64,000 nucleotides of DNA from Adiantum capillus-veneris (Eukaryota > Streptophyta > Polypodiopsida > Polypodiales > Pteridaceae). How positions within the stretch are numbered: position 1 is the stretch's first letter; the number at the start of each line of letters is the position of its first letter. The notes under the pieces are model-generated. The model was not told the origin of the DNA. It made no database searches and was given only the letters and a program-made list of their open reading frames with translations. A program made the position numbers and the translations under genes. Below, one piece after another: positions 24,801 through 36,800 of the stretch. Location of the stretch: the NCBI GenBank assembly GCA_014529385.2, contig CM043962.1, positions 41,144,598-41,208,597 of the forward strand. The letters are read 5' to 3'.

Positions 24801-27800
24801 AGCAAATGAACCACCGGTTTTACCTGTGCGTTTAGACTCTTGAGCTCCTTCTAGAACTCAAGATCCTCTGCCTTCTCCTTGCACAAAATCCCTGCAACTG
24901 TCTTTGCATAGGGGGAGGTGGTGAACTCATCACTGATGAAGACTTGTCGGACCGCATTTTAACATTCAGAAAGCCTGCACACAAGAAGAAAGTTGAATGC
25001 AAAGCAGGTGTCTGAATACTTTAGAAGCACTTTGCCGCCCGACCTCTTGAGGTACTTGCTCCAAGTCAAGTTGTGATTGTTGATGAAAGTAACAATCTTC
25101 ACTGCATAAGCAATGACCGGAGCGATCCATTCTAGCTTGCCGATGTCTTTTAGAAGGTTGTTCAAGCAGTGTGCCATGCAAAAGCACACAGTCACATGCG
25201 GATAGTGGCCCTCTACAATAGTTACTGCTGCCCTGCTTGATGCCTCCCCATCTGTGACAAAGGCCATCGCATGTTGCTCACCGAACGTTTCTATGGCGGC
25301 TATCGACTCTGTAGCAAGGACATTGGCGGAGTTGCCACTCTCGGTGGCATCATGAGAGTGCACAAAGTATATCTCTCCACTCGAGTATGCGACGAGGCCA
25401 TGGATAGATCTCTTCCTTATATCGCTCCACCCGTTGGCAATGAGGGAAACGCCATGTTTTGCCCAAAGCCGTTGAATATTGAGTGTTGCTTGCTCCACGA
25501 TCGTCTTCTCTTGATCGAGCAAAGTGGTTCGGAGAGCTTCTGAAGATGGCGGCACATAGCTGGTGCCGTACTCTCCTATCCGTTGCACCATAACTTTCCA
25601 ATATTCCGATCTATTTCGACAACACATAGAAGAGGTTAGTATGATTATTTATAGTTTAAACTTTAGAGATCACAGTGGCGGAAACGACGATAACTGAAGA
25701 AATGAGAGAGAAGATCGATAAAGCTTACCGAGCCGCGACAAATGGGATATGGTCGTGGTAGTAGAATTGGGCTGCGGCAGTATCCACCTTTTCCTTCTTG
25801 TTTGGGTCCTAAGAGGTGGCAAGGGTCCTTTGGGGACGAATCGGACCTGATGAAGATCCACTAGCACTGGCACCGGCACCGGCACCGGCACCGGCACCGG
25901 GTAGAGAAGAAGAAGGGAAAATGAGGGTCTTTGGGTCGATTCCTTTGCGTGCGGGCTTGGCTTCATGGTTTGTCCTCACTTTATCATGCCCCCCTTTCCG
26001 CGTGTAAGAGCATAGTTTGCATGCTTATGCACGAGAACCTCCCACAGCCGACAAGGTGCCCTCCGAGGTCACTTCACCCACCATGACCATTCCTTCGCCT
26101 TTTGATTGTTGCCCGCCCTGAACGGACGGGGTTGTACGAGAAGAAGAGGCCATGAATTATCCGAGAGAGAGAGAGAGCTCGATCCTTGAGAGAAGAGCTT
26201 GAGAGAGAGAGGGCTTGAGAGAGGCTTGACTCCGTGAGAGCTTGAGATAGAAAGCTTGAGAGAGAGGCTTCACTTCTTGAGATCAAGGGGGAGAGAGCTT
26301 GGAGCCTTGAGGGCAAGCTCAAGGGAGAGAGCTTGGGTCCTTGGGAGCTTGAGCCTTGAGGGTAGAGCTTGAGAGCAAGGGGGAGAGAGCTTGAGAGCTT
26401 GAGGGTAGAGCTTGAGAGCAAGGGAGAGGGAGAGCCTTGAGGCTTGCTGGATTTGTGAAGGAAAGGGGTGAGGGGGGAGCAATTTATAAGGGGCTAGGGC
26501 TGCCAAAAAACAAACACCTTGGAAATCTAGGTCTCACAAAACTTGATTTCTGCCAAACATCAAAAACCCTCATAGTCATACATAGCCGCTCCCAAGTTGC
26601 TAGATCATTCCCATGCAACGTAGCATGACAACCTCCTATCCTGTCTGAGGGGTCCTCCAGCATGTTGAAGTCCCCTCCAACACATCATTGGGGTCCTCTA
26701 ACATGTTGAAGTCCCCTCCAACACCCCGTTGCTTTGCATGCGGCAGAGACTCAACAAAATGAGACTAAAACTCTGCTCGTGCACTTGCCACATTGGGTGC
26801 ATATAAAGAATCCGCAATAGTCATACATACACCTCCCTGGATACCTCTAGGTCCAAACAAAACGTCTCATAGCGACCACACAAAATCTGACCACATCGTC
26901 TAATGCGGCTCTCACACAAATGATGCTCCTGTAGCATAAGAATATCAATCTCACCACCCATAAGGCATCGCTAAAGCTCCCGAGGCAACCGACCCCTCTG
27001 ACGCTGAAATTGGGGCCCTCCTAATCCCTTCTTATGCTCCTGTAGCATAAGAATATCAATCTCACCACCCATAAGGCATCGCTAAAGCTCCCGAGGCAAC
27101 CGACCCCTCTGACGCTGAAACTGGGGCCCTCCTAATCCCTACACATTCCATGAGACGATCCTCATGGGGCCAGTGAGAGAAAACAGATGCTGCAACAGCA
27201 AACCACCTCGCTATCTTTGAGGCCTGTTTGGATGGGGAGTAATCCGCATCCGAGCGACCTCTAGACAAGCGCGTCTAGAGTGACTGTCCCACCCAATCCC
27301 AGGCCGAGCGTGAAGCCCGTAGGGCTACATCCTCTGTCCAAGAATCCTCATGTACAAATACATAGCAAGGAGGGCTCTGAGTGTCAGCAAAAAAATGCAC
27401 CACAATGTGCCTACAACCTACTGTATCCGGCGGTGTCACGTTGAACTTGGCTAAAGGCCAAAGTGTCTGTACCAGATCTGTCACCCCTAGGTCCCTGTAT
27501 GGTGTGAGAACTCAGTGGCCTGGATCTGGAGCCAGTCAAGAACCGTGTGCAGGGTCCATTCTATAGGATCCGTGCCGCACAGCGGAAAGGAGAAACCTAC
27601 CGCTGTATCCAGAGCCTCAATGCCTCGAGCTGCTAGGAAGAGGACATGGACTCGAAAGCAAGCCTCGTCCAGGTCGAGAGAAGAATCACCTAGACTCGTG
27701 TGAAGCTGTAGTCGAAGAAGTCCCATCGTCTACGAATGTCAACGCTAGTCAAACCTCGAGGGATTGCTGCAAAAGGTGAAGTCTGAACTGGAAGTGGCGG

Positions 27801-30800
27801 CCTCAGATGGGGCTGTCCCTCCCGAGCCACGCGGCTCGTAGCGAAAGCACTACCAAGAGAACGCCTCGCTGCAGACGTGTGTCCAGTCCCCTGTGTCTGA
27901 GGAGGAGTGAGGGAGGGGTCGAGAGATGGAGTTGAGGGCCCCACTGGGGAGAGAGGAGGAGCGGGAGGTGGGGGTGAAGGTGGAGGAGGTGGAGCGGCAG
28001 CGTCTGAGGGAGGAGGGGAAGGCGGCGGAGCTGAAGTGGAGGGAGCTTCCTCCTGCTGAAGGGGGTCAAAACGGTTCCCCGTTGGAATCCAATGCTGCTG
28101 AGCTGCAGGAGGTTGGCCACCAGGGGGAGCAGTGTGGCGAGCCCGTACCTGTCGGCGGCGGCCAGACATCTGCTACCAACTGTCAGTTGTCTGATCGCCG
28201 GCCTCTGTCGAGGTACCAGCCTGTGTGTCCCGAGTCTTTGGCTGTTGGGCATGCTCAACCTTGGGAGGGTGCGTATGTGCTGTGGGTCGAGATCTCCTAC
28301 GAGGACAGGCCTTTGCTAAATGGCCCATTTGTCTGCAAATGAAGCACTGATTTGGGAGACATGAATATTCCACTCTGTCTGATCCAACCCCCACTCACAC
28401 GAGGTAGTAGTATCACCTTCGGGAGGGAGAGTGTCTCTCGAACAACCACCTGCACAGTAGGTAAAACCTACGGCCTTGGCCACAACTGAAGCTGTTGTGC
28501 GCGGAGACCCCAGAATTGTCCCAAACATGGAACCAATCCTTGGGAGAAGAGGTACTCTCTCCTCGGGCCTAGGAAGCAAACCGAGATAGCCAAGTCGGCC
28601 TCCTCAAGCACATCTGTAGTTGGGTCGAAACCATGATGCCATCGTCTGAAGTAGGCTCGAGCTGCTCGGATACCGAGCGGGCTCATCGATATCACCTTGG
28701 CCGTCATCTCTGGAGACTCGAACTCTATCTGATAGTACCCTCTCCCGAGGATTTGGACATCGGTGATCTTGCTTACATTGGAGAGGAGTCGGGCCTGGAG
28801 TAAATCCCAAACCTCTCCACGGCTGGGTCGAGTGCCAATAATCTTGCGGATAAATTGGGGGGGGGGGGGGGGGGGGGGGGGGAGGGGGGTTGTCACTGTA
28901 CGAAACGAGGAGGAGGGGGGCGGGCAGGAGGGCTGCGAGGGGGATAGCAGCCAGCAGGGCCACACACAGCAAGGGGAGGGACGGGCTGAGGACAGGCGGG
29001 CAGGGGGGAGCAGCGCGAAGGGAGAGGGAGGGGTCGGCGGGAAGGGCAGCGTGAGGGGGCTGGTTAGCGAGCACGCAGGGGGGCAATGTGGCGCAGGGGG
29101 AGGGGGTAACGGCAGCGTGCAGGGGTGGGCGAGGAGAGAGCAGTGCGCGAGAGGGCAAGCGATGGCGATGGCAGGCTAGGGGGGTTCGCAGCAGCAGTGA
29201 GCCAGTTCTATCTTGCAATAGTTAAGAACTGATCTAGTAAAACATTTTCAGGGGAAGAGGCTGTGTAGGTGTGATCTGTGTTTCCTGAATGCTAGAGATC
29301 ATGTCTGAGATCCGGCTCCTCTTACTTTGTGAGAGGTAGATGGAAGGGGAGTCAAGGTCATACTAGAATCGTGGTAAGTGCTCTACGTTCAAGCCATGTG
29401 CATTGAACAGGTGGATGGAAGGAGAGTCAAGGTCATACCAGAACTGCGGGTAATGCTCTATCACCAAGCCATGTGCGTTGAACTACTGCGTCGCTTGCAA
29501 ATACCATGATCATGCTCTACCTCGGCATCAAGCCAATTGAGTAATGCATCCAAACATGTCCTTCCATACCACGTGCAGATCAAAGATCTTATTGTCTTGC
29601 CTATTTATAAGATCCAAAAGAATCTCAATCCTCTGTGTATAAAGTCCCTCATGTGTCCAGACGTATTGTCTACAGTTCGTCCAAGAGGTATAAGGCCCCC
29701 TCCGGCTAGAAGACCTCGTCTGTGAGGCAATCCCCACACCTCGTGGTCTGTAAGCACGGTTCAACTAGTCAACTAACATGGGGGACAAGGTAGATCTACT
29801 TGATAAACCATGTGTAGAACAACTTCCATGAGGGTATGTACATTGGAGAGTAACCGGACAAGATGACTAGTTCGTGTTGGATCCACAACACATCTCCACC
29901 GCTTGCCAAGCGTCACCATCTGGAGCCAAGTAGACATTCTCTCGTCATCTCCCAAAGATAACAATTACTCGGATATAGAGTCTAGACTTCGGCCCACCAT
30001 TCTTGCAATTCATCCTCCTGTTAAAGCCGAACCACCGTATCGCTATTGGTGTCACGAGGCATGAGACTCCAGACCTCACCTTGCAGAGTGTGTACAGAGG
30101 GGTCAAGGTCTTTCCGAGGCTGAGGGACACAGCACAAGAACCTCCCTGGGATCAGATCTATAGTCTGATGCAGGACTACACTGCTTCAAAGGCCCCGACA
30201 GCTGAAGATCCGGACCATCCAAGGTATGAGGCCCATAATATCAGTCTTCTCTTTAGTAAAAAACGTAGATACAGCGTACATCTCTTTACCAGCAAAAACA
30301 GAAATTCTGTGGTGACAACCTGCCATAGGTCTGCATTGCCTTTCCAAGCAGGGTACCATGGAAACACACATCCTCATGAGAGACAAAAACGCAATTGCAT
30401 CACCTCCTTAAGGCTGAAGATTGCAGATCTAGAAGAATAAGCAAGCACGTTTTTTTGAGTCCAACTGAATTAATATAACTGCTTAGAGATGCTTATTTTT
30501 ACACTCCCCTTTTTTGGAGTCCAACTGAATTAATACAACTGCTTAGAGATGCATATTTCTTACACTCCCCTTATCAAGACAACTGTATGTTCAGAAAATG
30601 AACTGCAAGTAGTTGAATTATTGTGGCTTGAAAATGTTGGAAAGTCTCTGCAGAGAGGATGGATACATTAAGGTTTAACTCCTTTATTTTCTCTTTTTGA
30701 AGTGATCTTGTTTGGTATTTAGAGTTCACATTTTGAGGGCGGTTTTAGAATTTTAGGGGAGTTCGTATTCGAAGCATATCTAGCATTGTTGAACTGGAAT

Positions 30801-33800
30801 GAAAATCTAAATAGTTGTTTTTGTTTTGGTAATACAGTGCGGCTCTAGCGTGGTTTTCATCCTATCCGGCATGGTATGATTGCAATTCAGAAGCGTTTGC
30901 ACAAGGTGAGGCCCAAACTGTTTCCACTTTTGCTCAGCAAGTCAGCTTGGAACGGTCAGAGAATGTGCCAGTTATGGAGCCATCTGGCAAGTTGTATATG
31001 CTGGAAAGGGAAATCAATAGCAGCTGCTCGCAGGTCAGCACTGATAACACAGCAACACAGCTACAACTTGTACGAGGTTTCCAAGGACTTACCAAATTTT
31101 TGGTCTTGTAGATTGATACTTCACATCCAGTTTGGGGTAGAGGGGATAATTATGTGGCTGGAAAAGAGAAGCGCAAGCAGCTACTGTTAATGCTTTGCCA
31201 GCATGAAGCAGAGAGGCTCCATACCTGGGCAAATCCTCTCAGGTATTATGCCTATTCAAAAGTATATCTAGAGTTTTTGAACTGGAATGTTGATAATAAG
31301 CTTGTTTTTCATTCGGAAGCAGAGACAGTCAACCAGCTCGTCTGCGTATCAGTTCTGATCGTTGGATAGACTTTGTTAGAACAGCTTGGTCTGTTGATCC
31401 CCACATTGCATTTGCTCTTGCAGCAAGATTTCCAGCAGTAGGGTCTTTAAGGGCCGAAGTAACATCGTTGGTGCAGGTATTTTGCGTTTCTGACATAGAT
31501 TTTCAAGACTGTTTGGTTAATTCTATATTTTATTGACAGTAAATGCCTTTGAGAATGCTAGCAGGAGCACATTGGTGACATTTATGATATCCCAGAGGCC
31601 CTCCCCTATTTTGTCACTCCTAAGGCTGCAGAAGAGAATTCATCAATATTGCAACGATTGGCACACTGGGCTCCCTGTTCCATCACTAGTGCATTGGAGT
31701 TCTTAACCCCTGCCTACAAAGGACATCCACGAATCATGGCTTTTGTCCTCCGTGTCTTGGAGTCGTACCCTCCTGAGAGTGTCACCTTTTTTATGCCTCA
31801 ATTAGTGCAGAGTCTTCGTTATGATGATGGTGTAAGCCCCTTTTTACATGCTTAGAACTAGTACTATAATTTTTGGCACTATTTTCTAATCACAAGATTA
31901 TCTTGCAGGGCTTATTTGAACAATATTTGATAACGGCTGCACAGAGGAGCTATCTCTTTGCTCATATATTAATCTGGCAGCTTCAGGTCGACTCAGTGCA
32001 CCCATTCAATTTTCTTGAGCCCTTGCCAGCTTTGTACATTCTAATATATAGCCTTTTCATCGAAAGGCCTTACTTGATGCAGGTCAATAGATCTAAGATT
32101 GTCATTTTTTATGTTTTCTGAGGGCATTTCAGGGCGAGGAGCCTCTATCCAATGAAGATGTTGGGAAAGAACAGATCCAGGTGAAATTCAAAGAGCTTGT
32201 TTTTTCAGTTAGATTATATTCTATCATTGCCAGCATTGGAAAAGAAGCAGACAAGCATTATGTATTCTCTGTTGAAGCAAATTACATGTATTGTGGCTGC
32301 ATCTATTGGCTGTTCTTATCGTCAATTTTTCTTTTGTTAAGTGTAGTCTTATCAGCCTAGCATAACGAAATTAGGATAGGAAAGAGCAAGCACAAGGAAA
32401 AATATGTTATTTAAGTGATTAGAAAGGGAGATTGTAGTACAGATGAGCATTGTAAGTTTCCTGCCAGTTTCGAGGGCTATAAGCTGCTTCACAGAAAGAA
32501 GAAGATTCAAGTAACTCTGCTTTTTTGTTCAGTCTTACAAAACTATGACTTTGATCGTAGGCAAGGCCCGTGCGATGCATCTCAAAGGCAGTTCACTTCT
32601 CTCTCTCTCTCTCTTTCTTTTTCCCACCTAAAAGCTCTCTCTCTCCCCCCCCCCCCCCCCCCCGCGCCCAAAGAGAAAATCTTCTATTAAAATAAACATC
32701 TCAAGGCCATGGCCTCAAGAAAAAATGTACAAAAGCCGTCACCTCAGAGGTGTGATCTCAAAACTGTCTATAAGTAGACAATGAATGACCAAGTCTATTT
32801 CTTGGTTTTCAAAGAAATTCTTTCAGATCTCCTAACATATACATTCTTTTGTGATCCAAGAGGGGGAAAATTCTCTTCAAATTGTGCCATATGCACAATA
32901 AGGAACATCGTCACTATTAAAACTGCATGATGACACAACAGAGTTCCCAGGTACCCTAATGGGTCCAAGAGATGCAGGTGGTAGCGTTGCTAAAGAAGAT
33001 GACTCAATAAAATCCTTTGGAACCCTAATGGCGTCAGGATATGCGGGTGGTATCTATGCTGAAGAAGGTGAAGAAGCCTATAGAGATCTTGGGGCGGACC
33101 GGAGGCGCCTTTGTCTACCTCATCACTCCTCCCGCATAACCTAAAAAGGTCCGGGCCGGGAGATATAGAGGCCTTTTACAATCAAACGCCTTCCAGACCG
33201 CAGCTTGCGTCGTTTGGAGGTCTTGAGAGTAACTCCCAGCTCAAACTTCTTAATACTCCCCTTGTAAATAACCATCCCGGTTTGGGCCATGAGTAAAAAC
33301 AACACTTTTCAATCATTCAATACTCCCCCCGCAAATAACCACAAAGGTCCGTGCCATGAGTATGAACAAGCATTCTCAAACATCATTTCTCACTACTCCA
33401 TGTGGGAGTAAAAATTACCAATCATTGAAACCAATATCAAAACCCGAGTCAGACAGTTCGAATCGGCATCAAGATAGGCTCAAAACAGATACCATCCATT
33501 TCAAACAAATTCCAAACAGGATCACCAAACAAGTTCTCAAACAAATTCTCAGACAAAATTCAAACTTAAAAAGCAATCTCGATATCAGTCGAGCTCGAAA
33601 GTCGCCTGACTTTCCATCTCAAAACCTGCACCAAAATTAGGGTCGTAGGCGACCACAACATGGTCCATCAGCTCTTGGACAGACAGTGTTCCTCTGGCGG
33701 CGATGGTAGTCCCAAGACATAGCAATCACACTGGACCTCCAAGGTTAGCAACAAGAGACACTTGCTGAGAGACGTCTAAAGACTGCAAGTTGTAATCTGC

Positions 33801-36800
33801 TAGGGTTTCCATGGGAAGCATTTCAGGATACCCCACTCTACCAAAAAGCTGCCAGAAACCATATAACTTGGGGCAAAAATTTTCTTGAAAGCTTGCCAAG
33901 TCCTTGGAGTGTATGGCTTGGTAGCTAAAAACTTTAGCCACTACATGGCACTGCCTCCGAGAAAAACTGCAGCTTGAAAGAAATCTTGGATCCTTCTCTT
34001 GCAAGTGATCTTTATGGCTTATGCCCTGTAAGACAGAGCGAAAGCGCCGATTTGCTCTGTCTGCTCTTTGGTGGGACTGGTATTGTCACAAACTGATGAC
34101 GTGGTAGGACTTTATCAAGTTGTTCCAACTTATGGACAACTGTTGAGGGGACTAGGCTTTGAAAAAAAGTGCGTAAGAATCTGCTGATGTGGCTGCTCTA
34201 CAGACGGTCGCGATTTACGTTGGCAGCCATATGGACTGTTGCAAAACGCGTTGGCTGTTGACGTGGCTTGATTGTACGGATTTCCGCAAATTGCGCTGGT
34301 GCTTTTTGCTGGCAGATTTTGGGAAGCAATTGTTTTTGGAATTCATTGCTTTTGAGTTTAATGCTGGCTCTGCTTTTAGCAACCCTTGTAATCTTTATAA
34401 GTGACCAAAGGGGGCTCACTTCTCAGAGCATCTGGACGCAGAATCTGAGAGCGAGCACCCGCGGGATCTGGTCAAAGATTAATATAAAAAGAAATGCCAA
34501 AAGGGGTGCCAGTCTTTGGGGCTGATACCTTTGGGCATGGAACTCCGCCGGGCCGTGTCGACTCTCTCTCTCTCTCTCCATTGAAGTTCAGTGATTATGA
34601 AGTTTCTGTTCATGTGTTGCTATTGATTTCTTGCTTGGAGTGTCCAAGCTGGTTACATGTATGCTTTCAGAAAAGCACACGCCTGAAGCTCTGATACCAC
34701 TGTCACAAGACGGGCAAAAGAACAGACTGAACAGGCTTTAAATACTTCAATAACAATTGAACTGAAAGAAAGAGAGAGCACATGCGACATAGAGTGGCGG
34801 AATTCCACCCTAGAGAGTATTGGCCCCAAACCTTGGCACCCCTTTCCGTATTTCTTTATATTACTTGAACTCAGTACAATGCAGGTACTCTCGCTCTGCA
34901 CCTTCTCACCGAAGCGTGCCAGAGACTGAGCCCTGTATACTTATTTAAAGGCCCTTGGCCTTGAAAAGCAGTTTACATGAAAAGCTTGAAACTCAAAAGC
35001 AACTGGCTTAAAAACAGATGCTCAAAAGCTGCCAGCGCAAGAGCTGAAATCCGTACAGCTTTGCCACGTCGGCAGTCAATGTAAAACGCGGAAATCCATA
35101 CAGCTTTGCCACGTTAGCAGGCTATCGTAAAACCCGGAATTCCGTACAGGATGCCGCGTTCTCAGCCCGTTTTGCGGGATGTCCGTACAGCAAGTGCCAC
35201 GTTATCAATTGTGTGTGCACTGGTCCTTTATTTTAATGCCTTCATGTCACTTGCGGCCGATCGGACGGGGCCCCATAAGTTGGTGGGAACTTCTTCCGCT
35301 TCTTCTTCTTCTTCTACTGCTTCTGCTTCTTAGGGTTTATGCCCCTCGGCCGGGATCTGCAAGTCGGCTCCGTTCTTCAGTGGCTTGACACGTCAGCAAT
35401 TTGTGACAGCTAAATTGAATGATTGAAACACGGTTTTCAATGTTAACTATGTCACAAGACTGCGCACCATGCGCCAATAGAAAAGAACAGAATGAACATA
35501 CTTTTAGCACTTAATAACAACTGAACCGAAAGAGAGAGACGACACACGACACGCGTGGCGGAATTCCATCCCAGTGAGTATTGGCCCCAAATTTTGGCAC
35601 TACTTTGGGTATTTCTTTATATTGCATCAACACAGTACAAGCCGGTACTCCATGCGCTGCACCTTCTCCCAGAAGTGTGTTAGAGAATGAGCCCTAGCCT
35701 CATATTTTAAGGCCCTTGGCCATTAAAAGCAGTTTGCATGAAAAGCTTTAAACTCAAAAGCAATTGGTCAAAAAGTGCAAAAAGCTACCAGCGCGTTTTG
35801 CGGAAATCCGTATAGTTGCCACGTCATCGGCGTAAAACGTGGAAATCCGTACAATTGCCACATCAGCTCTGTCAGCGGAAATTGTGGAAATCCGTACATC
35901 TGCCACGTCAGCATGACAATGTGAAATCAGGGATTCCTTATAGCTGTGCCACGTGAAGAGTTCCCCACGCAATTCTTGTTCTAGGGTTTAGGCCCCTCGG
36001 CCGGGATCTGGAAGTCGGTTCATTCTTCAATGGCTTGACACGTCAACAATTTGTGACATTCTCCCTTCTTGAAAGAGAGTAATTGTCCGCAATTACAGCA
36101 TATCTGCAAAACAACTCAAGTTAGCTCAAAAATTTTCGAGGAAAATTCCGAGAGACAATCCGTTTGCTTTTTTTGTTAAGGAGTTGGCTTCTCCTTTTGA
36201 CTCTTTTGATCAAGGAGTTGGCTTCTCCTTTCGTCCAGATCGGAACTCTTGATATTGCAGCGTAGTAAAATTAGCCATCACACCAAGAACGTACTGATCT
36301 TCCACGGGTGTCTTGATGCACTAAAATTACATACTTAGGCAATCTCATTTAATTAGGAATATTCAGTGGTTGGCACATGGCAATGCAACACAAATGCTCA
36401 CATATGCATGTTACAAGACACAACGAAAAACGCCGTTGAGCACTCCCCTGAGACAAACGGTCTGCGGTATGAAGCTACTCAACGACTACCTCGTCATCCC
36501 CCCCGCAAATAACCTGAAAGCTCCTGGCCATGAGCTGAGAGGATTGTACAACCAAACGCTCCCCAGACCGCAGCGTGCATCGCTTAAAGGTTCAAGCATA
36601 CAACCAAACGCTCCCCAGACATCCCGTTTGCGTCGTTCGGAGGGTTTCTAGCATACAACGAAACGCTCCCCAGACATCCCGTCTGCATCGTTCCGAGGTT
36701 TTCAAGCATACAAAGAAACGCTCTCCAAACATTCTGTCTGCGTCGTTTCGAGGTTCAAACAATACCAAAACAACATTTCTCACTATTGTACCCGAGAGTA

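Larger units (their letters stand above)
26475..29215 (-). mobile_element. LINE 5' half: ORF1 and start of endonuclease, antisense
   Basis: The minus strand reads ORF1 then ORF2. ORF1 (about 29170-27690) has a proline-rich start, a DUF4283-like RRM-type region ([19 protein letters not shown], then [10 protein letters not shown]), a CCHC knuckle near 28360-28320 ([15 protein letters not shown]) and a Pro/Ser-rich tail, with several frame breaks. ORF2 begins with an APE endonuclease: the MLQEHHL segment (catalytic Glu) near 26940 and 27050, duplicated, and [10 protein letters not shown] near 26720-26640, also duplicated. The RT is absent here, so it cannot be tied to the RT fragments in intron 8 with certainty. 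Confidence 0.75.
33110..35408 (-). mobile_element. family D element 1: interior plus 5' LTR, left end lost, with nested solo LTR
   Basis: Interior 33110-34083 and 34658-34701, 5' LTR 34702-35408. The minus strand holds the family's short ORF (see 33580-34004). A family-B-like solo LTR is inserted at 34084-34657. The 3' LTR and purine-tract end were deleted where the LINE fragment begins, so no TSD can be checked. Confidence 0.8.

Noticed and set aside
25816-26007. Plus-strand Ala/Pro dipeptide repeat frame
   Set aside because: It is the complement of the GGTGCC repeat encoding Gly-Ala in the hAT transposase lead-in.
27926-28342. Plus-strand open frame of 138 codons
   Set aside because: Antisense shadow of the LINE ORF1, whose CCHC knuckle and RRM-like region read on the minus strand.
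36545-36770. Repeat-spacer pattern resembling a CRISPR array
   Set aside because: Units are diverged, contiguous without unique spacers, and lie in a plant LTR-element interior; there are no cas genes and the context is eukaryotic.
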